A DNA stretch of 36,577 nt from Candidatus Aceula lacicola. Lineage in GTDB: Bacteria > Omnitrophota > Gorgyraeia > Zapsychrales > Aceulaceae. A program made the translations under genes and the position numbers. Each line of letters starts with the position of its first letter. Position 1 is the stretch's first letter. A model generated the notes under the pieces. The model made no database searches. It was not told the DNA's origin and saw only the letters and a list, made by a program, of their open reading frames with translations. The DNA lies in assembly GCA_030765785.1 (NCBI GenBank), contig JAVCCC010000039.1, forward strand, positions 1 to 36,577, written 5' to 3'. Below are positions 25,698-34,403 of this stretch, piece after piece.

Positions 25698-28349
25698 TTG
25701 GGATTAAAAAAAAGATTTTCTATTCAAATCAACACCCCTTTTGGCGCAAGCCTGCCTAAGTCGTTAAATAATTTTTTAAAAGAGAATGTTGTAGATCCTA
25801 GAGTTGCGCAACGATTCAATGATGCAGAAAAGATAAGAGTTTCAGGCCAATGTCGTGGCTGGGAAGCTTTCTTTGATCGAAATGGAAGCGTTGTTTATAT
25901 CAGCCAGGGATTACATCAAATGTGTGGGTGTGATCTGAAGTTTTCTAAGTCGGGAACAATTTGCTTTAAGAAGTTATTTTATAAGCATGATATTGAGAAA
26001 ATCGAAAAATATTTTGAAAGAGCAAAGAGCGGGAAAGGTTTTTCTGATGTTGTTCTCCGTATTCTCGACAAGCAAGAATCGATTAAATATATTTCCTTGT
26101 CCAGCCGTCCAGTTAAGAATGATTCTGGAAAGTTTGTTGGATTCCGTCTTTCTGCAAAAGATATCACCTCTCAAAAAAGAGCAGAGGACAAGCACCATTT
26201 TCTAAATTCCCTAACCCAACAAGTCTCAGACGCAATCATTGTCACGGATGATAAGTTTAAGATTATTTTTGTTAACAAAGCAACAGAAAATCTTTACGGG
26301 TATACAAAAGAAGAACTCATCGGGAAAGATCCAGTATTTTTAAATTCTGAATTTTTGGCGGCTGATATCGAAGAAGATATTTTAAAAACAGTTTCATCAG
26401 GAAAAGCTTGGGAAGGAAAGCATTCGAACCGAAAAAAAGATGGATCTATTTTTATTTGTGAATTTAAAATTTCTCCCATTAAGAATTTTAAAGGAGAGGT
26501 TTATTCTTACTGCAGCATTCAAAGAGATGTCACCGCGAGAGAGGAAGTTCGCAAGGCCATGGAGATGCAACGAGACCTGGGAACATATTTAAGCTCAGTT
26601 CATAATTTAAAAGATGCACTCGACTATGTTTTAGACACTGCGCTTCGAATTGAAAAAATGGATTGCGGTGGGGTTTATCTTGTTGATCAAAAGACAAAGG
26701 CGCTGGACTTGATTGTCCACAGAGGTCTTAAGAGTAGTTTTGTCAAAAAGATTTCTCACATCCCTGCTGGATCGCCAAGAGCGAATTTGGCTGAAAAAAG
26801 AAAATCAGTTTACGGAAATTATTCAAAGATTATCAAAGATACTGATTTATCAAGAAGAAAAGAGAATATAAAAGGGATCGCTATTGTTCCTGTTTTGTAT
26901 GAGAAAAAAGTTATTGCGCTATTAAATCTAGCTTCACATACGGAAGACCAAATCCCAGCGCGATCTCGAGATGCCATTGAGGCCATAGCTTCGAGAATTG
27001 GGGGCGTTATTGCCCGGCTAAGAATAGAGGCCGAGTTTCAACGAAATGCTTATCATGACAGTCTTACAAATATTCCAAACAGAAGACTTTTTATTAAGAA
27101 CTTAACGCAAGCAATCAGGCGAGCAAAAAGGAATCATAAATATCGATTTGCGGTTTTGTTTTTAGACTTAGACCGTTTTAAAGATATTAATGATGGCATG
27201 GGACATTTAACGGGTGATCGCGTTATTCTAGAGGTTAGCCGAAAGCTCCAGAAGTGTATCAGAGGAAACGATACGCTTTCACGTTTCGGAGGGGACGAAT
27301 TTACAGTTCTTTTAGACGATATTGGTGGAATCGACGATGCGATTGATGCTGCAAACCGAATACAAATTGTGCTTTCGCAGCCATTAGTTTTAGATGATAG
27401 AGAATTCTTTATAACGGGAAGCATTGGGGTTTTAATGTATTCGTTAAAATATCATTCGCCTGAAGACATGTTGCGCGACGCGGATACGGCTATGTTTAAG
27501 GCAAAGCTTTCCGGTAGGGCTCGGTTTGCGATATTTGACGAGAATATGCACACATCTGCGGTTCGGCATATACAGCTGGAAAATGATTTGCGAAAGGCTG
27601 TGGAGCGTAAAGAATTTAAGATCGAGTATCAACCCATCGTTTCGTTAAAAACGGGCGAAATTGAAACCGTTGAGGCATTGTTGCGGTGGAATCATCCAGA
27701 AAAGGGAATGATTTCTCCGATAGAGTTTATTCCGATGGCAGAAGAAACAGGCTTGATCATTCCTATTACAGAATGGCTTTTTGATAAGGTTGCTCAGCAG
27801 GCGAGGGCTTGGCTTGATCAGGGATTTAAGGTGCGCTTTGCAGTTAATCTGTCAGCGCTTCATTTAAGTCAGACAGGACTTCCAGATATGATTGAAAAAA
27901 GTTTGAATACGTACCAGATAAGTCCAGATTCTGTTGAGCTAGAGATAACAGCGACCGCGGCTATGAAAGAGTTTGATTTGGCGATGACTACGTTGCATCG
28001 GCTGAAGTCAATTGGAAGTCATGTTTCGATCGATGATTTTGGAGTTGGTTATTCACCGTTAGTTTATTTGAAACGTTTTCCTATTACTAAGATAAAGATA
28101 GATATGTCTTTTATTAAAGATATTCCTAAAGATATAAATGTTATGAGTATTGTTGAGGCGATCATCGGAATGGCTCATATTCTAAAGATTGCAGTTGTTG
28201 CAGAAGGGGTGGAGACGTCGGAACAGCTGAGATTTCTAAAAGATCAGAAATGTGATCAAATTCAAGGTTTTTTATTTAGCCGGCCAGTTCCTCCATCCAA
28301 AATTACTGAATTTTTTAAAGAAAATAGGAAATTAATCTGTATCTCTTAG
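25698..28349 (+). CDS. PAS-PAS-GAF-GGDEF-EAL c-di-GMP turnover protein
   Basis: 883 residues with a TTG start after AAAGGAGG. No membrane helix. PAS-like domains at about 50-160 and 165-280 (the second has GYTKEELIGKDP), GAF at about 295-450, GGDEF intact at 531-535 with an I-site R522-x-x-D525 five residues before it, and EAL at 659-661 (VEALLRW). The other EAL residues are largely present: FAVNLSA, ELEIT, DDFGVGYS, KIKID and AEGVE. Both synthesis and breakdown look possible; which dominates cannot be told from sequence. ITES is changed to ITAT and DDFGTG to DDFGVG near the active site. PAS and GAF domains suggest ligand or redox input. Confidence 0.93.
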   Translation: MGLKKRFSIQINTPFGASLPKSLNNFLKENVVDPRVAQRFNDAEKIRVSGQCRGWEAFFDRNGSVVYISQGLHQMCGCDLKFSKSGTICFKKLFYKHDIEKIEKYFERAKSGKGFSDVVLRILDKQESIKYISLSSRPVKNDSGKFVGFRLSAKDITSQKRAEDKHHFLNSLTQQVSDAIIVTDDKFKIIFVNKATENLYGYTKEELIGKDPVFLNSEFLAADIEEDILKTVSSGKAWEGKHSNRKKDGSIFICEFKISPIKNFKGEVYSYCSIQRDVTAREEVRKAMEMQRDLGTYLSSVHNLKDALDYVLDTALRIEKMDCGGVYLVDQKTKALDLIVHRGLKSSFVKKISHIPAGSPRANLAEKRKSVYGNYSKIIKDTDLSRRKENIKGIAIVPVLYEKKVIALLNLASHTEDQIPARSRDAIEAIASRIGGVIARLRIEAEFQRNAYHDSLTNIPNRRLFIKNLTQAIRRAKRNHKYRFAVLFLDLDRFKDINDGMGHLTGDRVILEVSRKLQKCIRGNDTLSRFGGDEFTVLLDDIGGIDDAIDAANRIQIVLSQPLVLDDREFFITGSIGVLMYSLKYHSPEDMLRDADTAMFKAKLSGRARFAIFDENMHTSAVRHIQLENDLRKAVERKEFKIEYQPIVSLKTGEIETVEALLRWNHPEKGMISPIEFIPMAEETGLIIPITEWLFDKVAQQARAWLDQGFKVRFAVNLSALHLSQTGLPDMIEKSLNTYQISPDSVELEITATAAMKEFDLAMTTLHRLKSIGSHVSIDDFGVGYSPLVYLKRFPITKIKIDMSFIKDIPKDINVMSIVEAIIGMAHILKIAVVAEGVETSEQLRFLKDQKCDQIQGFLFSRPVPPSKITEFFKENRKLICIS

Positions 28350-28392
28350 AGTATAATGAGGTTACAGAAGATAGTTTTTTGATAGCGTTTCC

Positions 28393-28420
28393 TTGAAAAT
28401 AACATTTTTCGTGCTATACT
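28393..28420 (+). promoter_or_regulatory. Sigma70-type promoter of the riboswitch transcript
   Basis: TTGAAA (28393-28398), 16-bp spacer, TATACT (28415-28420), about 35 bp before the aptamer. Confidence 0.65.
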
Positions 28421-28454
28421 TGAATTGGTTAAAAGAAGAAAACGCTCTTTAAGA

Positions 28455-28545
28455 AGATAGAAATCGTAAACTACTCGAAAGGGTAGGACACAAAGCCGTG
28501 AACCCGACTTTGCTTTAAGCAAAAGGGTTGTCTGGTTGCCGTAAT
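28455..28545 (+). promoter_or_regulatory. c-di-GMP-I (GEMM-I) riboswitch aptamer
   Basis: CTACTC-GAAA-GGGTAG (28471-28486) is the P2 hairpin with its GNRA tetraloop. It is followed by GACACAAAGCC (consensus GACGCAAAGCC), a P3-like hairpin with AACCC...GGGTT pairing and TTTGC...GCAAA above it, and the closing CTGGTTGCCG. This layout and these conserved blocks match the class I c-di-GMP aptamer. A terminator stem follows at 28585. It should let c-di-GMP control the downstream exported protein; whether on or off is not clear from sequence. Confidence 0.83.
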
Positions 28546-28584
28546 TGCGCATGCTTTTAGCGTAGTTCGTAAGCAAGGTTATAT

Positions 28585-28619
28585 GACCCTTTGAATGTCC
28601 TTTCGAAGGGTCTTTTTTT
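28585..28619 (+). terminator. Terminator in the riboswitch expression platform
   Basis: GACCCTTTGAA (28585-28595) pairs with TTCGAAGGGTC (28602-28612), one G-U pair and a 6-base loop, followed by seven T. It lies between the aptamer and the ATG at 28643. Confidence 0.85.
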
Positions 28620-28642
28620 GTTTAAATGGCTGGAGGAAGAAA

Positions 28643-30235
28643 ATGAATCAAAAATATTTAATTCTTATTATCGCGCTTCAAGTTTTCGCAATGCCGATGA
28701 TAGCGAAAGCTGAAACAGCCATGAAACCATTTGAAAAAAATCGTTATTTAATCCGAGAGGATTCTGAAATGAGTAATTACGCAAATAAGGTGGACCAAGA
28801 ATTAGTCAGCTGGATTAAGGGCAATGTTAGCTTAGAGACAGGGCTTCCATTGAGTTTTCATATTCCTTTGGAAGAAAAGGAAGGAGTTTATGGACGTATG
28901 GGTGGACAGAATTCGGCTAAAGGAATTATCGAGCGCACCATCGTAGAAGAAGGCCTTGTTGTTTACGATGGCGCTGTTCGACAAATTGTTTTATCCATGT
29001 TGGGCGGAGAAGAAAATTTAGAAGAAGCTTTTCGTCCTATTGAAGTTTATTGGAATGGAGAGTTGAATGATCTTTCAAATCTTCGCGCCGGATTCCCGAT
29101 CAATAATTTCGTTTATGATGTCAACAATCCAGAAGCGGTTTCATCGGATTTATCTCAAAAAGGAAAAAGAGGATTTGTCTTTAGAATTATTAACGCCAAC
29201 GGTCGATATACAAACGCAGATCCTTATGATGGAAAAAAAGAGCTTGAAGGATTTCCAACATGGCCAGCCATCCATTGGGAAGACTGGAAGCCTATTGCTG
29301 GCGAAAATGCCTGGATCGCAATGTCGGCGCTGCATCTTTATCATAAAAAATATTTTAATCCTCAAGAGCAAGAATACAGCCACCCACAGGAATCTGTTGA
29401 GCTATCATTGGCTAAAGAATTGGCCCGTGCTGCGATATTATTGCAAGCAGAAAACGGCGGCATTCGTATGGCCCCTATTGGAACATTCAGGGAAGGACAT
29501 CAAGACGGAAAAGGTTGGTACAATTTGATTTCAACAGAAAATAATTTATCTTGGTATGCTGCATTTAGAATGCTTTATCAAATTACAAATGATTCTAAAT
29601 ACAGGGATGCCTTAGATAAAATGGATAACTATTTTCAATTGGCATGGAATGAAGAGGATCAATATTTTTATCAAGGCATGTCCTTTAGAAAAGAAAGCTG
29701 GAATCTTGAGAAAAAGCATTTTGCTACGGATGTTCAGACTTGGGGCATCTTGGTTTTAGGATGTGAAAAGATTGATTCTTGGTTTGGCGAGGGCGCTTCT
29801 TATCGTGCTTGGCAATCTGCCAAAGAGCTTGCTGGATCAGTAGACAAAAACAACAGATTGTTGGGTGTAGGATTTACAACAGAAAATGATCGTGTATCGG
29901 TCGAATGGACAGCAGGCGCTATTTTTGCTGCACGCACAGTTTCGGGATATTACGAAGAGATAGATCCTCAATGGTCGACACAGTCTTTTGTGGATGCCCA
30001 AGAAATGCGCGAAGGCGTTGAATTTTTAAGAAAAGAACTTGCTGAAAACAAGGGAGCCTATTCTTATTCATCCAGAAGAGGATGGATTCCTTTTGGTTGG
30101 TTTTCACACGAACCAAGTGTTTTGAGTTTAGCCTCAACCGCTTGGATGGTTCTTTTAGATGCCAACTTTAATCCATTTGATTTACCTGGCGTTAATCAAG
30201 CAGAAACAAAATTGGAGTTTGCTAGCTTGAAATAA
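28643..30235 (+). CDS. Exported (alpha/alpha)-barrel-like protein, possible carbohydrate-active enzyme, under c-di-GMP riboswitch
   Basis: The ATG at 28643 follows TGGAGGAAG; a longer in-frame TTG-type start at 28595 would lie inside the terminator and is rejected. 530 residues. A signal peptide (1-23, ending AKAE) is followed by a beta-rich portion (about 60-190), then repeated helices rich in Trp and aromatic residues (WPAIHWEDW, AGENAW, NLSWYAAFRML, VEWTAGAI). These resemble (alpha/alpha)6-barrel glycosidases or related sugar-acting folds. Acidic residues that could be catalytic exist (E/D in HWEDW, AGENA, STENN) but I cannot assign them. Substrate unknown. c-di-GMP control suggests a role in matrix or surface polysaccharide, which is inference. 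Confidence 0.72.
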   Translation: MNQKYLILIIALQVFAMPMIAKAETAMKPFEKNRYLIREDSEMSNYANKVDQELVSWIKGNVSLETGLPLSFHIPLEEKEGVYGRMGGQNSAKGIIERTIVEEGLVVYDGAVRQIVLSMLGGEENLEEAFRPIEVYWNGELNDLSNLRAGFPINNFVYDVNNPEAVSSDLSQKGKRGFVFRIINANGRYTNADPYDGKKELEGFPTWPAIHWEDWKPIAGENAWIAMSALHLYHKKYFNPQEQEYSHPQESVELSLAKELARAAILLQAENGGIRMAPIGTFREGHQDGKGWYNLISTENNLSWYAAFRMLYQITNDSKYRDALDKMDNYFQLAWNEEDQYFYQGMSFRKESWNLEKKHFATDVQTWGILVLGCEKIDSWFGEGASYRAWQSAKELAGSVDKNNRLLGVGFTTENDRVSVEWTAGAIFAARTVSGYYEEIDPQWSTQSFVDAQEMREGVEFLRKELAENKGAYSYSSRRGWIPFGWFSHEPSVLSLASTAWMVLLDANFNPFDLPGVNQAETKLEFASLK

Positions 30236-30289
30236 CGAATTAATTTAATTTCAATTTTATGTTTAATGTTATAATAAAGGAAATTTAGA

Positions 30290-30835
30290 ATGAAATTTAT
30301 TGGTTTTTTGATTGTTGTGTGCGTTTTAGTTTTTGCTCTGATTGGCAATTCCTTTTCAGCCGTTATTGAGCTTAAATCTGGACGCGTTGTTTCAGGGGCG
30401 ATTCTTAATCAGACAGATAAGTCTGTTAAAGTTCTTTTAAAATCTGGAAATAAAGTCACGTATTACGTTGATGAGATAAGGCGCATTCGGACAGCTGGTG
30501 AGGCGGCTCAGACAGAATCCAAATCGGCAAGAGAGTCGACAAAGTTTCGAAATAAGCGAAAGCAAGACACGACCTTTTCCTATGCGGACATTGAAAAGAC
30601 ATGTGAGCAGTTTTTTTCAAAAGAGAACATTGAAAGCCTAAAGACGTTTTTATGCGAGAAATTTGCGTTTATTTCAGAGAAAACAAAAAGTTTTAAGTTT
30701 GCTAAATTGAATGACAACAACGTAAAGAAAAAGAAGATAATGGGCATTGAAGAGTCCATCGAGAAGGCTGTTAAAAAGAATCTTGAAAAAATTGATGCGA
30801 AAATTGGTAAAATTTTTGATTCCTACTCAAAGTAA
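30290..30835 (+). CDS. Exported small protein with N-terminal beta module
   Basis: 181 residues. A signal peptide (1-24, NSFSAVIE) is followed by IELKSGRVVSGAILNQTDKS and VKVLLKSGNKVTYYVDEI, a short SH3-like beta unit often found at the start of exported proteins of this kind, then a Lys-rich, helical C-terminal half. Function unknown. No clear ribosome site other than AGGAAA, 54 bp after the preceding gene. Confidence 0.7.
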   Translation: MKFIGFLIVVCVLVFALIGNSFSAVIELKSGRVVSGAILNQTDKSVKVLLKSGNKVTYYVDEIRRIRTAGEAAQTESKSARESTKFRNKRKQDTTFSYADIEKTCEQFFSKENIESLKTFLCEKFAFISEKTKSFKFAKLNDNNVKKKKIMGIEESIEKAVKKNLEKIDAKIGKIFDSYSK

Positions 30836-30850
30836 TATTAAAATAATCTT

Positions 30851-31687
30851 ATGACAGATAAGCCAAAAAAGATATTGTTGGTTGAAGATGAGCCAGATGT
30901 TTTTAAAGTTGTTGCTTTGCGTTTGATGGAAGCGGGATATGGTGTTGTCTTAGCGAGAAACGGACAAGAGGGGCTTGATCGAGTTTTTGAAGAGTGCCCC
31001 GATCTAATTGTCACAGACGTTTTAATGCCTGTGATGGATGGTTTCACATTTTATAAGAATTTAAAAAAGAACTCAAAGACCGCAAGCATTCCCGTATTAG
31101 TCTTAACGGCACGAGGCCACATGGAAGATTCTTTTCGTGTTATGGGAGCTGATGACTTTTTGGCAAAGCCTTTTGAGCACGAAATCCTGATTGCTAAAAT
31201 CGAAGCCTTATTTGCTCAATCTATGGTCATGCAGGAAATGAATAAAAAAGTTTTGCTTGCGGGATCCGATAAGCAAATTCTAGAAAAAATGGCAGCTCAA
31301 TTAGAGAGAGCAGGATGCCTTACCGAAATGGCTAAAAATGGCTCTGAGATTATCGCAAAGGTTGTTCAGTTTTCTCCCGATGTTCTGATTATGGAAATTC
31401 CTCTCTACGGCATGGCGGCTGATGAGGTTGTTAAAATTTTGAGGCAAATGGATCAATTTGATCAGAGGCCTATTTTGATCTATAACTTTTTTAGGGCAGA
31501 AGACCTTGGAGAAATAACCGTGCGCCAGAGAACAGCGCTTATTGAGGACACTAAGCAGGCGTGTATTGAGGCGGGCACGACATATGATATTGGCTGGTTT
31601 AATGAGTTTACGTTTTTGGAGTTGATCCAGGATTTTTTGATGGAAAAATCATCTGAAAAAGAAGAATCTCCTAGAGACAAAGTTTAG
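30851..31687 (+). CDS. Response regulator with one active and one degenerate receiver domain
   Basis: 278 residues. Receiver 1 (about 6-120) has the acid pair (E12, D13), phospho-acceptor D56 in VTDVLMP, a Thr in LTARG and K106 in AKPF. Receiver 2 (about 128-270) has VLLAGSD instead of the acid pair, and Glu (E182, IMEIPL) replaces the phospho-Asp; the Lys is not evident. No output domain follows. Such proteins act by binding partners, here unknown. The nearby c-di-GMP genes and MscS gene give the context. Confidence 0.85.
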   Translation: MTDKPKKILLVEDEPDVFKVVALRLMEAGYGVVLARNGQEGLDRVFEECPDLIVTDVLMPVMDGFTFYKNLKKNSKTASIPVLVLTARGHMEDSFRVMGADDFLAKPFEHEILIAKIEALFAQSMVMQEMNKKVLLAGSDKQILEKMAAQLERAGCLTEMAKNGSEIIAKVVQFSPDVLIMEIPLYGMAADEVVKILRQMDQFDQRPILIYNFFRAEDLGEITVRQRTALIEDTKQACIEAGTTYDIGWFNEFTFLELIQDFLMEKSSEKEESPRDKV

Positions 31688-31739
31688 AAATTGTGTATAA
31701 TGTCATATATTCTTAATTCTTAAAATATGTGAGTTTAAA

Positions 31740-32747
31740 ATGAAAAAATATTCTTTAAAAGTTATTGTTCTCATCGCTTTTCTTTTTATTGGCTTATTCT
31801 CATCTGTGTGTCTTGCCCAGAAAGTTTTGCCTGATTTGACAATGCCTGTTATGGAGTCTTCAGGTCAGTCTATTTTTCGGGCGCAAGTTGATTATTTAAA
31901 GAATTTTGAGAGTGCCATGCCAAAGATTGTGCAGACAGTGCTTGTTATGCTGTTTTTTTATGCTGTTATTTTTCTTTTGGTTCGTATCTCAAATAGGCGG
32001 ATTAAAGATTTGAAGGCGCGCCACGTTGTTCGAAAGAATATTGTCTATATTGGAAACATTCTTTTGTTCTTTTTTGTTATTATGATTTGGATTCGCAACA
32101 TTGGATCAATCACAATTTTTCTCGGTGTGGCATCGGCGGGTATCGCGCTTGCTCTTCAGGAAGTTATTTTGAGCGTTGCCGGATGGTTTTTGATTTTGAT
32201 GCGTCACCCTTTTGAGGTCGGAGATCGTATTGAAGTAGGAGAGGTGAAAGGCGATGTCATTGATATTCGTCTTTTTCAGACCTCGCTTCTTGAAATTGGC
32301 AATTGGGTTGACGCCGATCAAAGCACGGGGCGCATTGTCCATGTTCCCAATAGTTTTGTTTTTAAGAAACAGCTATATAATTATAATCGTGGTTTTGAAT
32401 TTATCTGGAATGAAATTGCTATTTTGGTGACATTCGAGAGTGACTGGAAAAAAGGAAAAGAAATTATGCTTGCTCATGGTCAAAAGCAGGCTGAAGGAAT
32501 GGGAAATAGCGTAAAGTCTGCGATTGATCGCATGGCACATCGCTACATGATTTATTATCAGAAATTTACGCCGATTGTTTATGTGAATATTAAAGATAGT
32601 GGCGTTGAGCTAACACTTCGGTATCTCACAGAAGCAAAGAAGAGGCGAACGACTCATGATGAGCTTTGCCAATTGATTTTGGATGATTTTGAAAAAGAGC
32701 TAAAGGTTGATTTTGCATATCCAACATATCGTATTGTAAAAACTTAA
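31740..32747 (+). CDS. MscS-family mechanosensitive channel
   Basis: 335 residues. A signal-like N-terminus (1-26), membrane helices at about 65-85, 105-122 and 124-150 (the pore helix: SAGIALALQEVILSVAGWFLIL), then the MscS beta domain with RHPFEVGDRIEVGEVKGDV and IVHVPNSF. Likely releases solutes on osmotic downshift. A TATAAT-like box lies at about 31695, but no good -35 was seen. Confidence 0.88.
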   Translation: MKKYSLKVIVLIAFLFIGLFSSVCLAQKVLPDLTMPVMESSGQSIFRAQVDYLKNFESAMPKIVQTVLVMLFFYAVIFLLVRISNRRIKDLKARHVVRKNIVYIGNILLFFFVIMIWIRNIGSITIFLGVASAGIALALQEVILSVAGWFLILMRHPFEVGDRIEVGEVKGDVIDIRLFQTSLLEIGNWVDADQSTGRIVHVPNSFVFKKQLYNYNRGFEFIWNEIAILVTFESDWKKGKEIMLAHGQKQAEGMGNSVKSAIDRMAHRYMIYYQKFTPIVYVNIKDSGVELTLRYLTEAKKRRTTHDELCQLILDDFEKELKVDFAYPTYRIVKT

Positions 32748-32765
32748 CAGAAATATTTACTAAAG

Positions 32766-34403
32766 ATGTCATATATTGTTTTAGCTAGAAAATACCGGCC
32801 TCAAACTTTTGATGAAGTGGTAGGCCAAGATCACATCACAGAACTTCTTAAGAAATCCATTCAGGTCAATCGTTTAGCTCATGCCTATCTTTTTTGTGGT
32901 CCACGCGGAATTGGAAAGACATCGTGCGCGCGAATTCTTGCGAAGTCGCTCAACTGCCAAGAGGGACCAACGATTAACCCTTGCGGAAAATGTTCGATGT
33001 GCTGCGAGATTACAAATGGGAATAGCTTTGATGTTATTGAAATTGACGGTGCGTCAAATCGTGGTATTGATGAGATCCGATCTCTTCGAGAGAATGTTAA
33101 GTTTGCACCGACTTATGGGCGTTACAAAATTTATATTGTGGACGAAGTCCACATGCTCACCACAGAGGCGTTTAATGCGCTTTTGAAGACTTTGGAAGAG
33201 CCGCCAGAGTATGTTAAATTTATTTTTGCCACAACAGAGCCCAACAAGGTTCCGGCAACGATTATCTCGCGTTGTCAAAAGTTTGATTTCAAACGTGTTT
33301 CAATCAAATTTCTTGTTGAGACGATCACAACGATTGCAAAAAAAGAAAAATTAAAGATTGAGCAAGACGCAATTTTTTCGATTGCCAAAGCCGCGATGGG
33401 AAGCGTGCGCGATGCTTTAAGTATCTTGGATCAGTTAAGCGCTTTATCGCAGCAAACGATTAAAGATGAGGACGTTTCATCTATGCTCGGTCTTGTTGAG
33501 ACAGATTTGATATTTTCTCTCACAGATGCGCTGGCACTTAAGGATTGCGTGAAGTGCCTAGAGGTTTTGGATAATATTTTAGAAAAAGGCAAAGATCCCA
33601 AGCAGCTAACGCGCAATTTAATTGAGCATTTTCGAAATTTAATGATTATCAATATTGGCGGAAAGGCGCTTGGAAAAATGGTGGACTATCCCATTGCCGT
33701 CAAAGAGCTGTTGCTTGTCCAGTCGGAAAAAATGACTTTAAATGAAATTTTAAAATCTATTGATGTGCTTGTTCAAACACAGGACATTGCGCGCGTTATG
33801 GATTCTGTTCGCATTCCTTTGGAAGTGGCTTTTGCTAAATTAACATATGTATCTGAGGGCAAAGAGTCGGCTGCACCTGTTGAAAAAGCAAATGACACAA
33901 TCAAGAAATTGATTCCCATAGAAAAGATTGTGAACAAAAAAGGTCATTTGGATTTTTCGTTAAACAAGCAGGGTGGAAGTTTTGTGAAAAAGAAACCAGG
34001 TCTTGAGGGTGAGGCTGAATTTGTTGAGACTTTGATTTCGAAGGGTGAGCCGGTGACAATAGAACATCTTAGAAAAATATGGGATGCGGTGACTTTCGCC
34101 GTCAGTCAAAAAAAGATGTCCATTGCAACCTATCTTCAGGAAGGAATACCTTTTAAATGTGATGGCACAAAAATCATCATTGGTTTTTCTGAAAAAGCAG
34201 CGTTTCATAAGGAAGTTTTGGAAGAAAAGCAGAATATTGTTTTGATTCGTGATATTATAGAAGAGAAGATTAATGCGAAGATAGAGTTGGTTTTCAAGAT
34301 TATTGATGATCAGGAGCCAATGGAAAATACGCCTTTGGTTGAGGATGCTTTAAATAAGTTTCAAGGAAAAGTTGTTAGTCAGTGGCATCGAGAGGGAAAA
34401 TAA
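32766..34403 (+). CDS. dnaX: DNA polymerase III gamma/tau subunit DnaX
   Basis: 545 residues. N-terminal YIVLARKYRPQTFDEVVGQDH, Walker A GPRGIGKT, zinc Cys cluster CGKCSMC, VDEVHMLTTEAFNALLKTLEE and SRC. The C-terminal 180 residues vary, as in other DnaX proteins. Clamp loader for replication. The ATG has a weak ribosome site. RecR follows with no gap (TAA then GTG). A candidate -1 frameshift site lies at codons 448-450. Confidence 0.97.
   Translation: MSYIVLARKYRPQTFDEVVGQDHITELLKKSIQVNRLAHAYLFCGPRGIGKTSCARILAKSLNCQEGPTINPCGKCSMCCEITNGNSFDVIEIDGASNRGIDEIRSLRENVKFAPTYGRYKIYIVDEVHMLTTEAFNALLKTLEEPPEYVKFIFATTEPNKVPATIISRCQKFDFKRVSIKFLVETITTIAKKEKLKIEQDAIFSIAKAAMGSVRDALSILDQLSALSQQTIKDEDVSSMLGLVETDLIFSLTDALALKDCVKCLEVLDNILEKGKDPKQLTRNLIEHFRNLMIINIGGKALGKMVDYPIAVKELLLVQSEKMTLNEILKSIDVLVQTQDIARVMDSVRIPLEVAFAKLTYVSEGKESAAPVEKANDTIKKLIPIEKIVNKKGHLDFSLNKQGGSFVKKKPGLEGEAEFVETLISKGEPVTIEHLRKIWDAVTFAVSQKKMSIATYLQEGIPFKCDGTKIIIGFSEKAAFHKEVLEEKQNIVLIRDIIEEKINAKIELVFKIIDDQEPMENTPLVEDALNKFQGKVVSQWHREGK
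34108..34156 (+). promoter_or_regulatory. Candidate programmed -1 frameshift site in dnaX
   Basis: The zero frame reads CAA AAA AAG, giving the slippery A AAA AAG heptamer (bases 34109-34115, in a run of seven A) in the right phase, the same heptamer used in E. coli dnaX. After a -1 slip, 13 codons follow before TAA at 34154-34156, giving a gamma-like product of about 463 residues. No clear stimulatory stem-loop or upstream ribosome site was found. Confidence 0.4.

Noticed and set aside
28595-28642. Extended N-terminus of the riboswitch-controlled protein
   Set aside because: It would begin within the terminator hairpin and would put 16 residues before a good signal peptide; the ATG at 28643 has a strong ribosome site.
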